A stretch of 64,000 nt of DNA, from assembly GCA_937896235.1 (NCBI GenBank), contig CALBMX010000027.1, positions 1 through 64,000 of the forward strand, in the 5' to 3' direction. How positions within the stretch are numbered: position 1 is the stretch's first letter; the number at the start of each line of letters is the position of its first letter. Shown in pieces: positions 26,613-35,096 of the stretch. Below the pieces are notes generated by a model. The model ran no database searches. It was not told where the DNA came from and was given only the letters and a program-made list of their open reading frames with translations. The position numbers and the translations under genes were made by a program. Source of the stretch: an uncultured bacterium. GTDB lineage: Bacteria > Planctomycetota > UBA1135 > GCA-002686595.

Positions 26613-28160
26613 TCAAGATTGTGAATTCGATGACGAAGGCACCGATCCGGCGTAGGAAACACCTGTTAGGTCGGCCATCTCCCGTTTCCAAGTCGATAAG
26701 TCCCGGAAAGAAAGGTCGGATAGACGCCCGTGTCCGCATGCCCGTGCCAGGACTTGCATGAGCTCGACAGATGCCCCGAGGTAGCGGGACAGTCTCTCAC
26801 TGGCGACTTGGACGTCGAGTTTTCTGCGTAGGTGTTCTTTTTGAGTCGCGATTCCGGTGGGGCAGTTGTTGGTGTTGCACATACGCGCGGAAACGCAGCC
26901 AATCGCTTGCATCGCCGCGTTAGCCAATGCGATTCCGTCCGCCCCTAGGCACATCGCCTTGACGAAATCGGCGGGTGTGCGCAGGCCACCGGTGACGATG
27001 AGTGTCACGTCACTCGCGCCGTTTTGATCAAGGAAGCGGCGCGCTCGCGCGAGTGCAGGAATGGTCGGCACGGAGATGTTGTCGCGGAACAGAAGTGGCG
27101 CGGCGCCTGTCGCACCTCCTCGCCCATCCAGGATGATGTAGTCAGCCGTAGCTTCGAGTGCAAAGGCCAGGTCGCGCTCGATATGCTGTGCGGAGAGCTT
27201 GAAACCGATGGGTACTCCACCGGTGACTTCTCGTACGCGATTGGCAAATGCGGCGTAGTCCGCGGGGGTGCTGAACTCCGCAAATGTAGGAGGCGAGATG
27301 GCTGCTTCTCCCTCTTTCAGACCACGTACCTTGGCGATTTTTCCGACGACCTTGTTTCCGGGCAGATGGCCACCGGTGCCGGTTTTCGCGCCTTGACCTC
27401 CCTTGAAGTGAAAGGCCTGCACGCGGCGGAGCGCGTCTTCCGTATAGCCGAACTTAGCCGAGGCCAACTCGTAGAAGTAGCGCGAGTTCTCGGCTTGTTC
27501 CTCTGGGAGCATTCCTCCTTCCCCCGAGCAGATTCCGGTTCCGGCGAGCTCGGCTCCCCGGGCCATCGAGACCTTGGCTTCTTCGGAAAGAGCACCAAAA
27601 CTCATGTCGGATACAAATAGGGGGATATCCAAATGCAACGGTTTTTTTGCACGTGGCCCGACGATCAGAGTCGTTCCAACGGGCTCGGTTTCTAGCAGGG
27701 GTTTCGTTGCGAGTTGCGCCGTTAGGACTTGCAGATCATCCCAGTGGGGAAGGTCTGCGCGCGGGACTCCCATAGAGGCCATAGGACCGTGGTGGCCGAC
27801 TTTAGTCAGGCCGTCTTTTGCGAGAGCGTGAATGAACTCCACAGTTGTTTCTTCGGCTGTATTTTGAGGCGTTGGCATCCCATTGGAGTCACCTTGAGGT
27901 GGCTCTAATTCGTTCACACCTTGGGGCAGCTGGGCATGGGAGCCGTCGCAGTAAGGCGGATTTTTCGTCTGCTTGCAGAGGCACAAGTGAGCCTTGGTCG
28001 GCTCATCCACAGAGAAAGCTAGCGGAGTGAAATCCGTTCCCCGGTGAGATCCGTCGCAGAGGGGTTGGCCTGAGGAGCGGCCGCAAGAGCACCAGTGGTG
28101 CTCGCCTGGCTCGAGGTCAATGGCGACAGGTTTGCGGGCGGCGATTTTGGCTTTGGACAT
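26613..28160 (-). CDS. Two CDGSH iron-sulfur domains fused to an FMN-binding glutamate synthase domain
   Basis: 515 residues. Two CDGSH motifs bind a [2Fe-2S] cluster each: Cys24, Cys26, Cys35, His39 and Cys60, Cys62, Cys71, His75. A linker leads to a glutamate synthase large-subunit FMN barrel from about 130 onward, with FHFKGGQGAKTGTGG, DGRGGATGAAP and the 3Fe-4S Cys region MCNTNNCPTGIATQ. No amidotransferase or GXGXG structural domain is present. The protein is likely an iron-sulfur flavoprotein oxidoreductase; the true substrate is unknown and glutamate synthase activity is not assured. The pirin gene lies 16 bases upstream in the same direction. Confidence 0.9.
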   Translation of the reverse strand: MSKAKIAARKPVAIDLEPGEHHWCSCGRSSGQPLCDGSHRGTDFTPLAFSVDEPTKAHLCLCKQTKNPPYCDGSHAQLPQGVNELEPPQGDSNGMPTPQNTAEETTVEFIHALAKDGLTKVGHHGPMASMGVPRADLPHWDDLQVLTAQLATKPLLETEPVGTTLIVGPRAKKPLHLDIPLFVSDMSFGALSEEAKVSMARGAELAGTGICSGEGGMLPEEQAENSRYFYELASAKFGYTEDALRRVQAFHFKGGQGAKTGTGGHLPGNKVVGKIAKVRGLKEGEAAISPPTFAEFSTPADYAAFANRVREVTGGVPIGFKLSAQHIERDLAFALEATADYIILDGRGGATGAAPLLFRDNISVPTIPALARARRFLDQNGASDVTLIVTGGLRTPADFVKAMCLGADGIALANAAMQAIGCVSARMCNTNNCPTGIATQKEHLRRKLDVQVASERLSRYLGASVELMQVLARACGHGRLSDLSFRDLSTWKREMADLTGVSYAGSVPSSSNSQS

Positions 28161-28176
28161 GTGTTTGGAAGGGGCG

Positions 28177-28917
28177 TTAGGCTAAGTCAAACAGAAGGGC
28201 TTCGGATTCCGTGATTGCTGTGAGGTCGAGTCGAGACTGCTCACTGATTGCAAGGCTGTCACCAGCCTGAAGGGATATCGAGTCGACTTCGATGCAACCC
28301 TTGGTCACGTGTAAATAGACGTGGCGGCCGATTGGAATGGTGTAGGAGAGTGCGGCATTTTCGTGGAGAGTTGTAGTGGAAACCGTGACGTCCTGTCGGA
28401 TGGGGAACGCGCCGGTGTCGCTCCCCGAAGCAGTGGGGGTGTCCCCAGGCACACCCTTCAGAACGGATGTGTCTGGAGTTACAACAAGCTGCCACTCGTC
28501 CCAAAGGGTAGGGAACTCGCGTTGAAAGTAGCGTGGGGCCAAGCCCGTCGCACTGGGTTCAATCCAGATCTGGAACAGGTGGAGTGGCTCCGTCGGAGAG
28601 GGATTCGCCTCGCTATGAGAGACTCCTTGCCCCGCCGACATCAGTTGAAGCTCCCCCGCTCGAATCTCCGCGCGGTTTCCCATCGAATCCGTGTGTTCGA
28701 GAGTCCCCTCAAGGACATAGGTCAAGATCTCCATGTCGCGGTGTCCGTGGCGTGGGAAACATCCACTCGGAGCGATGAAGTCCTCGTTGAGCACACGCAA
28801 GGACCTGAACCCCATGCGTTTGGGATTGTAGTATTCGGCAAACGAAAACGAGTAGTTCGCTTTCAACCAGCCATAGTCGGCTTGGCCCCTTGCCTGTGCT
28901 TTCTGGATTGTGATCAT
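28177..28917 (-). CDS. Pirin family bicupin protein
   Basis: 246 residues. Pirins are two-domain cupins binding one metal in the N-terminal barrel. The metal motif is visible: FPRHGHRDMEILTYVLEG, with His residues and the Glu, and later the conserved QLMSAGQGVSHSEANPS segment. Several bacterial pirins are quercetin dioxygenases or redox sensors. Its start codon overlaps the stop of the glutathionyl-hydroquinone reductase by one base, so the two are co-translated. It is part of the doxX-GHR-pirin operon. Confidence 0.93.
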   Translation of the reverse strand: MITIQKAQARGQADYGWLKANYSFSFAEYYNPKRMGFRSLRVLNEDFIAPSGCFPRHGHRDMEILTYVLEGTLEHTDSMGNRAEIRAGELQLMSAGQGVSHSEANPSPTEPLHLFQIWIEPSATGLAPRYFQREFPTLWDEWQLVVTPDTSVLKGVPGDTPTASGSDTGAFPIRQDVTVSTTTLHENAALSYTIPIGRHVYLHVTKGCIEVDSISLQAGDSLAISEQSRLDLTAITESEALLFDLA

Positions 28918-29858
28918 TACTTCCTTCCGTGCGGAGTTTGGAATTCGAGGTCCGGTCCGACGGGCACAATACCCGTCGGGTTAATCGTTAGATGCGTTTC
29001 GTAGTAATGGCGTTTGATGTGGTCCATGTCCACCGTCTCTGCGACACCCGGTTGTTGATACATGTCGCGGAGATAGCCCCACATGTTGGGCATGTCTATG
29101 ATGCGCTTTTTGTTGCACTTGAAGTGACCGAAGTAGACAGCGTCGAAGCGAATCAACGTCGTGAATAGCCTCCAGTCTGATTCTGTTGGGGTAGAGCCGA
29201 GCAGGAAGCGATTCTCGCCAAGGCGCAGCTCAAGCTCTTCAAGGAGCTCAAACATAGGTGTGATGGCAGACTCGTAGGCATCTTGTGACGTTGCAAAACC
29301 AGCTCGGTAGACACCGTTGTTGATGTCGTCATAAATGCGCGTGTTGAGTGCGTCTATCTCTTTGTGTTGGTGAGCGGGATAGAGATCGATCGCGGACGAT
29401 GTGAACTCGTCAAACGCGCTGTTCAGCATGCGCAGGATCTCCGAGGATTCGTTGTTCACGATTTGCTTGGTCTGCTTATCCCAGAGGACAGGGACGGTGA
29501 CCCTGCCTTCGAAGTTGGGGGCGTTTCGGATGTAGGCCTCACTTAGAAGGTGGAAACCCTCTTGGGGATCTGCAGCATCTGTAAACTCCCAGCCGCGATC
29601 GTCGCGAATGGGGTCGACTATGGTCATGCTAATCACGTCTTCAAGTCCCTTGATCTTGCGCGCGATGATCGCGCGATGGGCCCATGGGCACGCGCTGGAG
29701 ACGTACAGGTGGTAGCGACCGGATTCGGCTGGGAACTCAGAGCTGCCGTCGGTGGTAACCCAATCCCGGAAGGCACTTGCCTGTCTTTGGAAGGCACCCG
29801 TCGGAGAGGACTCTCTCGGGAAGGGGGCTGCGATCGTGTTTGTCTTGGAAGTGCTCAT
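28917..29858 (-). CDS. Glutathionyl-hydroquinone reductase (Xi-class GST)
   Basis: 313 residues, the normal size of YqjG/PcpF-type enzymes. These remove glutathione from glutathionyl-hydroquinones using a catalytic Cys. The motif ACPWAHR is at residues 56-62 with Cys57; the sequence VPVLWDKQTKQIVNNESSEI follows, as in the family. The C-terminal helical domain includes RFDAVYFGHFKCNK. It shares four bases with the doxX stop region and one base with pirin. Confidence 0.96.
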   Translation of the reverse strand: MSTSKTNTIAAPFPRESSPTGAFQRQASAFRDWVTTDGSSEFPAESGRYHLYVSSACPWAHRAIIARKIKGLEDVISMTIVDPIRDDRGWEFTDAADPQEGFHLLSEAYIRNAPNFEGRVTVPVLWDKQTKQIVNNESSEILRMLNSAFDEFTSSAIDLYPAHQHKEIDALNTRIYDDINNGVYRAGFATSQDAYESAITPMFELLEELELRLGENRFLLGSTPTESDWRLFTTLIRFDAVYFGHFKCNKKRIIDMPNMWGYLRDMYQQPGVAETVDMDHIKRHYYETHLTINPTGIVPVGPDLEFQTPHGRK

Positions 29859-30250
29859 GCTGCGGTAGGGGTTTGGAAGAGAGGGAGGAAGCGCGCCTTG
29901 AGACTCCAGGCAACGCCAAGGTGTAGAGCGAGCACGAGAATTGCCAACGGCAGGCCTTCGGGTGCAATGGCGTGATAGGCGACGATGTTGACAGTGATCG
30001 GGGCCAATACGATCAGTGCAATCGGAGTCAGGATGTTGAACAAGAGTGCGGCTCCGACCAGGATTTGGACCGTGGCGAGCATGGGGAAGAAATACCCCGT
30101 GGCATACAGCCCACCCATAAATGTTGCGGCGTCACCCTCGGCGGGCGGGATCGGGATGAACTGAAAGAAGCCATTCAAACCGAAGACGGCAAAAATTAGG
30201 CCAAGGAGTAGGCGGGATGCGAGTGGAGCGAAAGTTGAGAAGTTCTTCAT
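29855..30250 (-). CDS. DoxX family membrane protein
   Basis: 131 residues with four transmembrane segments (about 10-30, 48-68, 73-93 and 105-125), as in DoxX/SURF4 proteins. The first helix carries the family's LLLGLIFAVFGLNGF sequence. Partners of DoxX proteins often include superoxide or thiol-stress enzymes. It is first in the operon with the reductase and pirin, and divergent from a LysR regulator. Confidence 0.9.
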   Translation of the reverse strand: MKNFSTFAPLASRLLLGLIFAVFGLNGFFQFIPIPPAEGDAATFMGGLYATGYFFPMLATVQILVGAALLFNILTPIALIVLAPITVNIVAYHAIAPEGLPLAILVLALHLGVAWSLKARFLPLFQTPTAA

Positions 30251-30326
30251 GTTGCAGTCGGTTGTTTACTTGTGTGGGGTGTGCCCGGTTGGGCGGTCAG
30301 GTGAAGTGAGATGGCAGTTTAGGGAG

Positions 30327-30340
30327 CAAACGATTGTTTG
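30327..30340. promoter_or_regulatory. Candidate LysR operator in the divergent doxX/lysR region
   Basis: CAAAC and GTTTG arms flank GATT, giving a 14-base inverted repeat 32 bases before the regulator start. A second, weaker palindrome ATATTCGGATAT lies at 30351-30362. LysR proteins commonly bind such sites in the shared intergenic region. Which one is bound is inference. Confidence 0.4.
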
Positions 30341-30371
30341 ATAAGCCGTCATATTCGGATATAACTGTTGC

Positions 30372-31265
30372 ATGAGTGGAACAATCCAATGGGAACCCGG
30401 CGACGCACTGATCTTTGTCCACGTGGTTAGCGAGGGCAGCTTTACGGCTGCCGCAAACACGCTTGATTTACCCAAGTCCACGGTGAGCAGGCGTGTCTCG
30501 CGACTGGAAGCCAAGTTGGGGTTGCAGTTGCTTCGGCGTACAACTCGTCAGCTGACCTTGACAGACGCGGGGCAGGCCTTCTTTGATCAGGCAACACGCG
30601 CAGTCGATGCTCTGGAAGCTGCAGAGGAGGCGGCGACTACGGTGCTTGGTGAACCTCGCGGTAAGCTTCGAGTGACCGCTCCCGCAGAGGTGGGTACGGG
30701 ACTGCTCGCAGCCATTATCGGCTTCAACCGCAAGTACCCTGACGTCCATCTGGATGTCGACTTCACCAACAACTACGTCGACCTAGTCGAGAGTGGAGTG
30801 GATGTGGCGCTTCGCGGTGGCAAGCCTCCCCAAGGAAGCCTAGCGGGCCGCCAGATCATAAGCGGCGAGATCTTCATGGTCGCGAGTCCCGAGTATTTGC
30901 GCAGGTCTGGCACACCGAAGCGAGCGGGTGATGTGGTCAAACACCAGAGCATCCTTTTCCCGAACTGGACATCCGGTTCGGCTTGGGATATGACGGGCCG
31001 AAAGGGCAAAGTGAAGGTTCCAGTCACCAGCCACCTGACGATCAACAACTTGGACGGCATCCGCAGAGCCGCGCTTGCGAACTGCGGCCTAGGCCTATTG
31101 CCGTGGAGTCACTGCACAAGGGATCTCGAAGAGGGGCGGCTAATCCGAGTCCTTCCCAGCCTGCACCGTAACTCGAGCGGAGTCTGGGTCGTCTATCCGC
31201 GAACGCCTTTCACGAACACAAAAGTGCGCGCGTTCGTGGATTACATGCAGATAGCGTTTGCCTGA
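30372..31265 (+). CDS. LysR family transcriptional regulator
   Basis: 297 residues. The N-terminal winged helix-turn-helix (about 5-65) reads FVHVVSEGSFTAAANTLDL and SKSTVSRRVSRLE-like segments, as PKSTVSRRVSRLE. The rest is the two-lobed effector domain typical of the subfamily that controls quinone- and aldehyde-stress genes. It is transcribed away from the doxX-GHR-pirin operon and very probably controls it. The inducer is unknown. The first helix and DLPKSTVS sequences resemble the AaeR/DmlR-like group. Confidence 0.95.
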   Translation: MSGTIQWEPGDALIFVHVVSEGSFTAAANTLDLPKSTVSRRVSRLEAKLGLQLLRRTTRQLTLTDAGQAFFDQATRAVDALEAAEEAATTVLGEPRGKLRVTAPAEVGTGLLAAIIGFNRKYPDVHLDVDFTNNYVDLVESGVDVALRGGKPPQGSLAGRQIISGEIFMVASPEYLRRSGTPKRAGDVVKHQSILFPNWTSGSAWDMTGRKGKVKVPVTSHLTINNLDGIRRAALANCGLGLLPWSHCTRDLEEGRLIRVLPSLHRNSSGVWVVYPRTPFTNTKVRAFVDYMQIAFA

Positions 31266-31326
31266 AGGCGGCGCCTTGGCAGAGCGCTAATTCGGAGGCG
31301 AATCCCAGCCCTCCGAAGTCCGCTTA

Positions 31327-33474
31327 CTACCCTTTGCCCCTGCCTTTGGGGGTCGTCTTGGCGCTTGCTTTAGCGCTCGCCTTGGCGGTCTTCTTCGCGG
31401 CCTTTTGCATGGCCTTCTTCTCTGCTGGCTCCAGACCGGCGGGGATCCAGTCCTCGGGGGGCGCGCAACCTTTGAGCTCGTAGATGAATCGCGACGGCAT
31501 CGACTTAACGCGCGTTCCAAACTTGTTGCGCTCGCGTGTGTGGCTGAGGATGAGCTCCAACTTCGCGCGAGTAATCCCCACATACATAAGGCGGCGCTCC
31601 TCTTCGATGTTGCCCTCCTTAGCCGAGCGCCCGTGGGGCAGCAAGCCCTCTTCTAGGCCGATCATGTACACCGCTGGGAACTCCAATCCCTTTGCCGCGT
31701 GCAGCGTCATCAAGGTCACCTCGTCCACTTCGGCCACCTCTTTCTTGCGATCGGGAGACTCACCGGCATTCAAGGCGAGATCGCTTAGGAACGTGCCTAG
31801 GGTCGGCTTCTTGCGGCGCTCCGTGTGTGCCTCGGACCAGCGCTTGATGTCTTCGATACTGCGCGCACGACGCTCGCGGGGAACGGGGTCGGGATAGGCG
31901 CGCTCGAGCTCCGCTTTGTAGTTAACTCCCTCGACCAGACGATCGATGAGCTCGGGTAGGGTGAGGGAGTAGCGCAGGCCCGAGAGCGTCGCCAATAGAC
32001 GACGTAGCTCGGATACGGCTGTGATCACCGCGGGGCCTAACCCCTCGATTTCCGAGGAGCGATCAAACGCATCGGGAACGCTGATGTGATGCTGGTTGGC
32101 GAACTCGATCACGCGGTTCAAGCTAGTGCGACCGACGCCGCGCGGAGGGGAGTTGATGATACGCATCAAGCTCAACTCATCCGAAGGATTGACCAACAAT
32201 CGAAGGTAGGCAAGGATGTCGCGCACCTCTTTCTTGTCGAAGAAACTTTGACCGCCCACCAACTTATACGGGACGTTTTGCGCGCGTAATTCGACCTCGA
32301 CTGACTTGGGCTGGATGGCCGTTCGGAATAGAATCGCGAAGTCGGACAGGCGCCACTCCGGGGTGTTCGTCTTGTTGATGATGTCGCGAACGACAAACTG
32401 GGCCTCTTCGTTTTCGTCGGCGAGACGGAAGAGTTTTAGGGCCGCACCGCCCTCGCGGTGGGCGCGTAGCGTTTTCTCATGGCGCTCCAAGTTGTTTGCG
32501 ATCACTCGGTTCGCAGCATTTAGGATTGCCTCCGTCGAGCGGTAGTTCGTCTCAAGCTTGATCGTTTTGCAGCCGGGGAATGCGCGACTGAAACCGAGGA
32601 TGTTCTTGATGTCCGCGCCGCGCCAACCGTAGATGGACTGGTCGTCGTCGCCCACAACGCAAAGGTTGCTGTACTTGCTCGCTATGTGGCGAATGATCTC
32701 GTACTGGGGCGTGTTGGTATCTTGGTACTCGTCGACGAGCAGATAGCGATAGCGCTCTTGGACCTGAGCCAAGACCTCTGCATTGGTGTCGAATAGCCCG
32801 ACGGTGCGTAGCAGCAGATCGTCGAAATCGAGCAGGCGCGAGTGATGTAGCCGCTCTTCGTAGCGCTCCCAGACTTTGGCTACGAACTCCTCCTGCAAGT
32901 CGACCGCCTTTTGCAAGAGCACCTTGGGGGTCTCCAGGCGGCTCTTGGCAAGAGAAATGGCCGAGAGGACATCGCCGGGGCGCATTTTGACCTCGACGGC
33001 ATACAGCTCTGACATCGCGCCTTTTACCGTGGAGATCTGGTCGCCGGTATCGCACAGGGAGAAGCCCTTGGGGAACCCAATCGCCTTCTTGTGCTTGCGC
33101 AGTAGCTCGAGGCAGAACGAGTGAAAAGTTCCCGCCGTGATCTTAGCCGCGTATTGCTTACCCACGAGCTGGCCGATCCGCTCGCGCATCTCACCCGCCG
33201 CCTTGTTTGTGAAGGTCATCGCCAAGATGGACTCCGGAGGGATCCCCTTGGCAACCATGTGTGCGATCCTGGTGGTGATCACGCGCGTCTTGCCCGATCC
33301 TGCTCCAGCGAGAACGAGCTGCGGGCCCTCGGTATTCTCGACTGCTCGGCGCTGCTCGGGATTTAGTTTCGCGATTAGCCCGGAGATGTCGGGTGGAGGC
33401 GGCAGGCGCGCAGGTTCGTTCGCATCGGGAAATAGTAGGGCGGATTGAGCCGGGGGTGGAGTCGCGGAAGCCAT
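31327..33474 (-). CDS. UvrD/PcrA/Rep family 3'-5' DNA helicase
   Basis: 715 residues from the ATG at 33474; the ORF reads 22 codons further but this Met starts a normal short tail. Superfamily 1 motifs are present: Walker A AGAGSGKT at 56-63, DEYQDTN (motif II) near 225, GDDDQSIYGWRGAD (motif III), and EEERRLMYVGITRA (motif VI) near the end. This helicase unwinds DNA in repair and replication restart. The C-terminal tail is rich in Lys and Ala and probably disordered. It lies convergent or adjacent to no partner gene; gatB is 92 bases upstream. Confidence 0.96.
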   Translation of the reverse strand: MASATPPPAQSALLFPDANEPARLPPPPDISGLIAKLNPEQRRAVENTEGPQLVLAGAGSGKTRVITTRIAHMVAKGIPPESILAMTFTNKAAGEMRERIGQLVGKQYAAKITAGTFHSFCLELLRKHKKAIGFPKGFSLCDTGDQISTVKGAMSELYAVEVKMRPGDVLSAISLAKSRLETPKVLLQKAVDLQEEFVAKVWERYEERLHHSRLLDFDDLLLRTVGLFDTNAEVLAQVQERYRYLLVDEYQDTNTPQYEIIRHIASKYSNLCVVGDDDQSIYGWRGADIKNILGFSRAFPGCKTIKLETNYRSTEAILNAANRVIANNLERHEKTLRAHREGGAALKLFRLADENEEAQFVVRDIINKTNTPEWRLSDFAILFRTAIQPKSVEVELRAQNVPYKLVGGQSFFDKKEVRDILAYLRLLVNPSDELSLMRIINSPPRGVGRTSLNRVIEFANQHHISVPDAFDRSSEIEGLGPAVITAVSELRRLLATLSGLRYSLTLPELIDRLVEGVNYKAELERAYPDPVPRERRARSIEDIKRWSEAHTERRKKPTLGTFLSDLALNAGESPDRKKEVAEVDEVTLMTLHAAKGLEFPAVYMIGLEEGLLPHGRSAKEGNIEEERRLMYVGITRAKLELILSHTRERNKFGTRVKSMPSRFIYELKGCAPPEDWIPAGLEPAEKKAMQKAAKKTAKASAKASAKTTPKGRGKG

Positions 33475-33566
33475 GTCTGGGGAGGTTATCCGCAGCGCTT
33501 TCCAAAGGCTAGTTGCAGTGACCGAAAGTGGGGCCAGCACGGCTGATTCCTTGTCCGCAAAGAGAG

Positions 33567-35096
33567 TTACGTATCGTGCACCTCAAGCAGCGCCAAAAGT
33601 CGAGCCCGCAACTTGTCCGGAGCCGCCTTGCCGCGGGAGAGCATCATGGCTTCGCCGAGCAGGGCGTCGGCGGCTTGGAGACGGCCCGCTTGCCAGGATT
33701 GAATGGCGTCCTCTCTGCGAGCCATCGCCGCGTAGCAATACTCGTCAAGCAGGGCGGAGTCGTTCACCAGCTCAAGGTCGAGCGCTTGTGCCATCTCAAG
33801 CAGGTCTCCATCGTGGCCAGGTTGGTCCACGTGCCTCGCCACAAGCGCGCTGAGGAGTAGTCGGCCGCTCTTGTGGCTGATGTATGCAGACTCCACTAAC
33901 CGAACGAGGGCGGCCACTTGGAAAGGAGCCACCTTATCGAATCCGCTTGAGAGCGAGGCGAGGTCGTTGATGATCCAGTTTGCGGCTGCCTTATAGGACT
34001 GCCGCGCAGGGGGTGACTCCCCTCTAACTGGCGCCTGGAGCGCTCTGGCGGTCGCCTCAAAGTACGCGGCCAGTTGGGGAGAGCTCGATAGGACCTCGGC
34101 ATCGTGCGCAGAGAGGTCGTACTCGCAGCGCCAGCGATCTCGCATTGCCAGGGGGCCCTCCGGGAGCATCGCCCGGGCCGCATCCAAATCCGTGGCGAGC
34201 AGAGCCAGCGGCAGGAGATCGGGATCTTCTAGGAAGCGGTAGTCCAGCTGAGATGCCTTGGTTCGCATCAGCTTGGAATGGCCGGGGAGCCCCTCCGAAG
34301 AGGCCACCCAACGGCGAGTTTGCACGGTGATGGAGTGCAGTTGAGCTCCCCTGCGGATGGTCTCTTGAGCCTCTTGGATTTGCCGAGCGACTTCGAAGTC
34401 CACTGCGTCTTGTGCAGCCCGAATTGAGTTCAGGTTCTTAATCTCAACCCGTGGTCCCTCCGCATCGACCTCCGCACGGCCGAGACGGCTGGAGTCGTAG
34501 ACAGAGATATTGACATCCGTGCGCATGGAGCCCTTATCCATGTCGCCATCGGAGACTCCGGCATAGCGTAGCTCTTCGCGCAAGCGGCGCAAAAACGCAC
34601 CAACCTCCTGAGCCGTCTCCATGACGGGATCCGTGACGATCTCAACAAGGGGTGCGCCCGCACGATTGAAATCAATCCGCGTGTGCTCCTCCGAGTGTAC
34701 GCTGCGCCCTGCGTCCTCTTCGATGTGTATTCGGCTGAGAGGAATCCGAACGCGTCTGCCGTCTACCTCGATCTCCAACTGCCCGTCCCTTCCGAGGGGG
34801 ACCTCCTGTTGCGTAACTTGATAGCCCTTGGGGAGGTCGGGATAGAAGTAGTGCTTGCGATCGAAACGGCTTAGCATCGCGACGTCAAAATCAAACAACA
34901 CGGCGGCCCGTAATGCGAGCTCGACAGCGCCACGCCCGAGTGCAGGCAATGATCCGGGCTGCCCCGTACAAACGGGGCAAATGTGCACATTCGGGTTCGT
35001 TTCGAAGAGATTAGGGCAAGCGCAAAATAACTTCGATCGGCTGGCCAGGCGCACGTGGACCTCGAGGCCAATACGGGTTTTCCAGAGGCCGCTCAT
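33567..35096 (-). CDS. gatB: Asp-tRNA(Asn)/Glu-tRNA(Gln) amidotransferase subunit B
   Basis: 509 residues. GatB binds the misacylated tRNA and phosphorylates the Glu or Asp side chain. The N-terminal cradle begins IGLEVHVRLASRSKLFCACPN and includes the zinc Cys residues (CAC and later CPVC) and FYPDLPKGYQV. The C-terminal YqeY-like helical tail is present. It overlaps the end of the GatC-GatA gene by four bases, so the two are co-translated. Confidence 0.97.
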   Translation of the reverse strand: MSGLWKTRIGLEVHVRLASRSKLFCACPNLFETNPNVHICPVCTGQPGSLPALGRGAVELALRAAVLFDFDVAMLSRFDRKHYFYPDLPKGYQVTQQEVPLGRDGQLEIEVDGRRVRIPLSRIHIEEDAGRSVHSEEHTRIDFNRAGAPLVEIVTDPVMETAQEVGAFLRRLREELRYAGVSDGDMDKGSMRTDVNISVYDSSRLGRAEVDAEGPRVEIKNLNSIRAAQDAVDFEVARQIQEAQETIRRGAQLHSITVQTRRWVASSEGLPGHSKLMRTKASQLDYRFLEDPDLLPLALLATDLDAARAMLPEGPLAMRDRWRCEYDLSAHDAEVLSSSPQLAAYFEATARALQAPVRGESPPARQSYKAAANWIINDLASLSSGFDKVAPFQVAALVRLVESAYISHKSGRLLLSALVARHVDQPGHDGDLLEMAQALDLELVNDSALLDEYCYAAMARREDAIQSWQAGRLQAADALLGEAMMLSRGKAAPDKLRARLLALLEVHDT

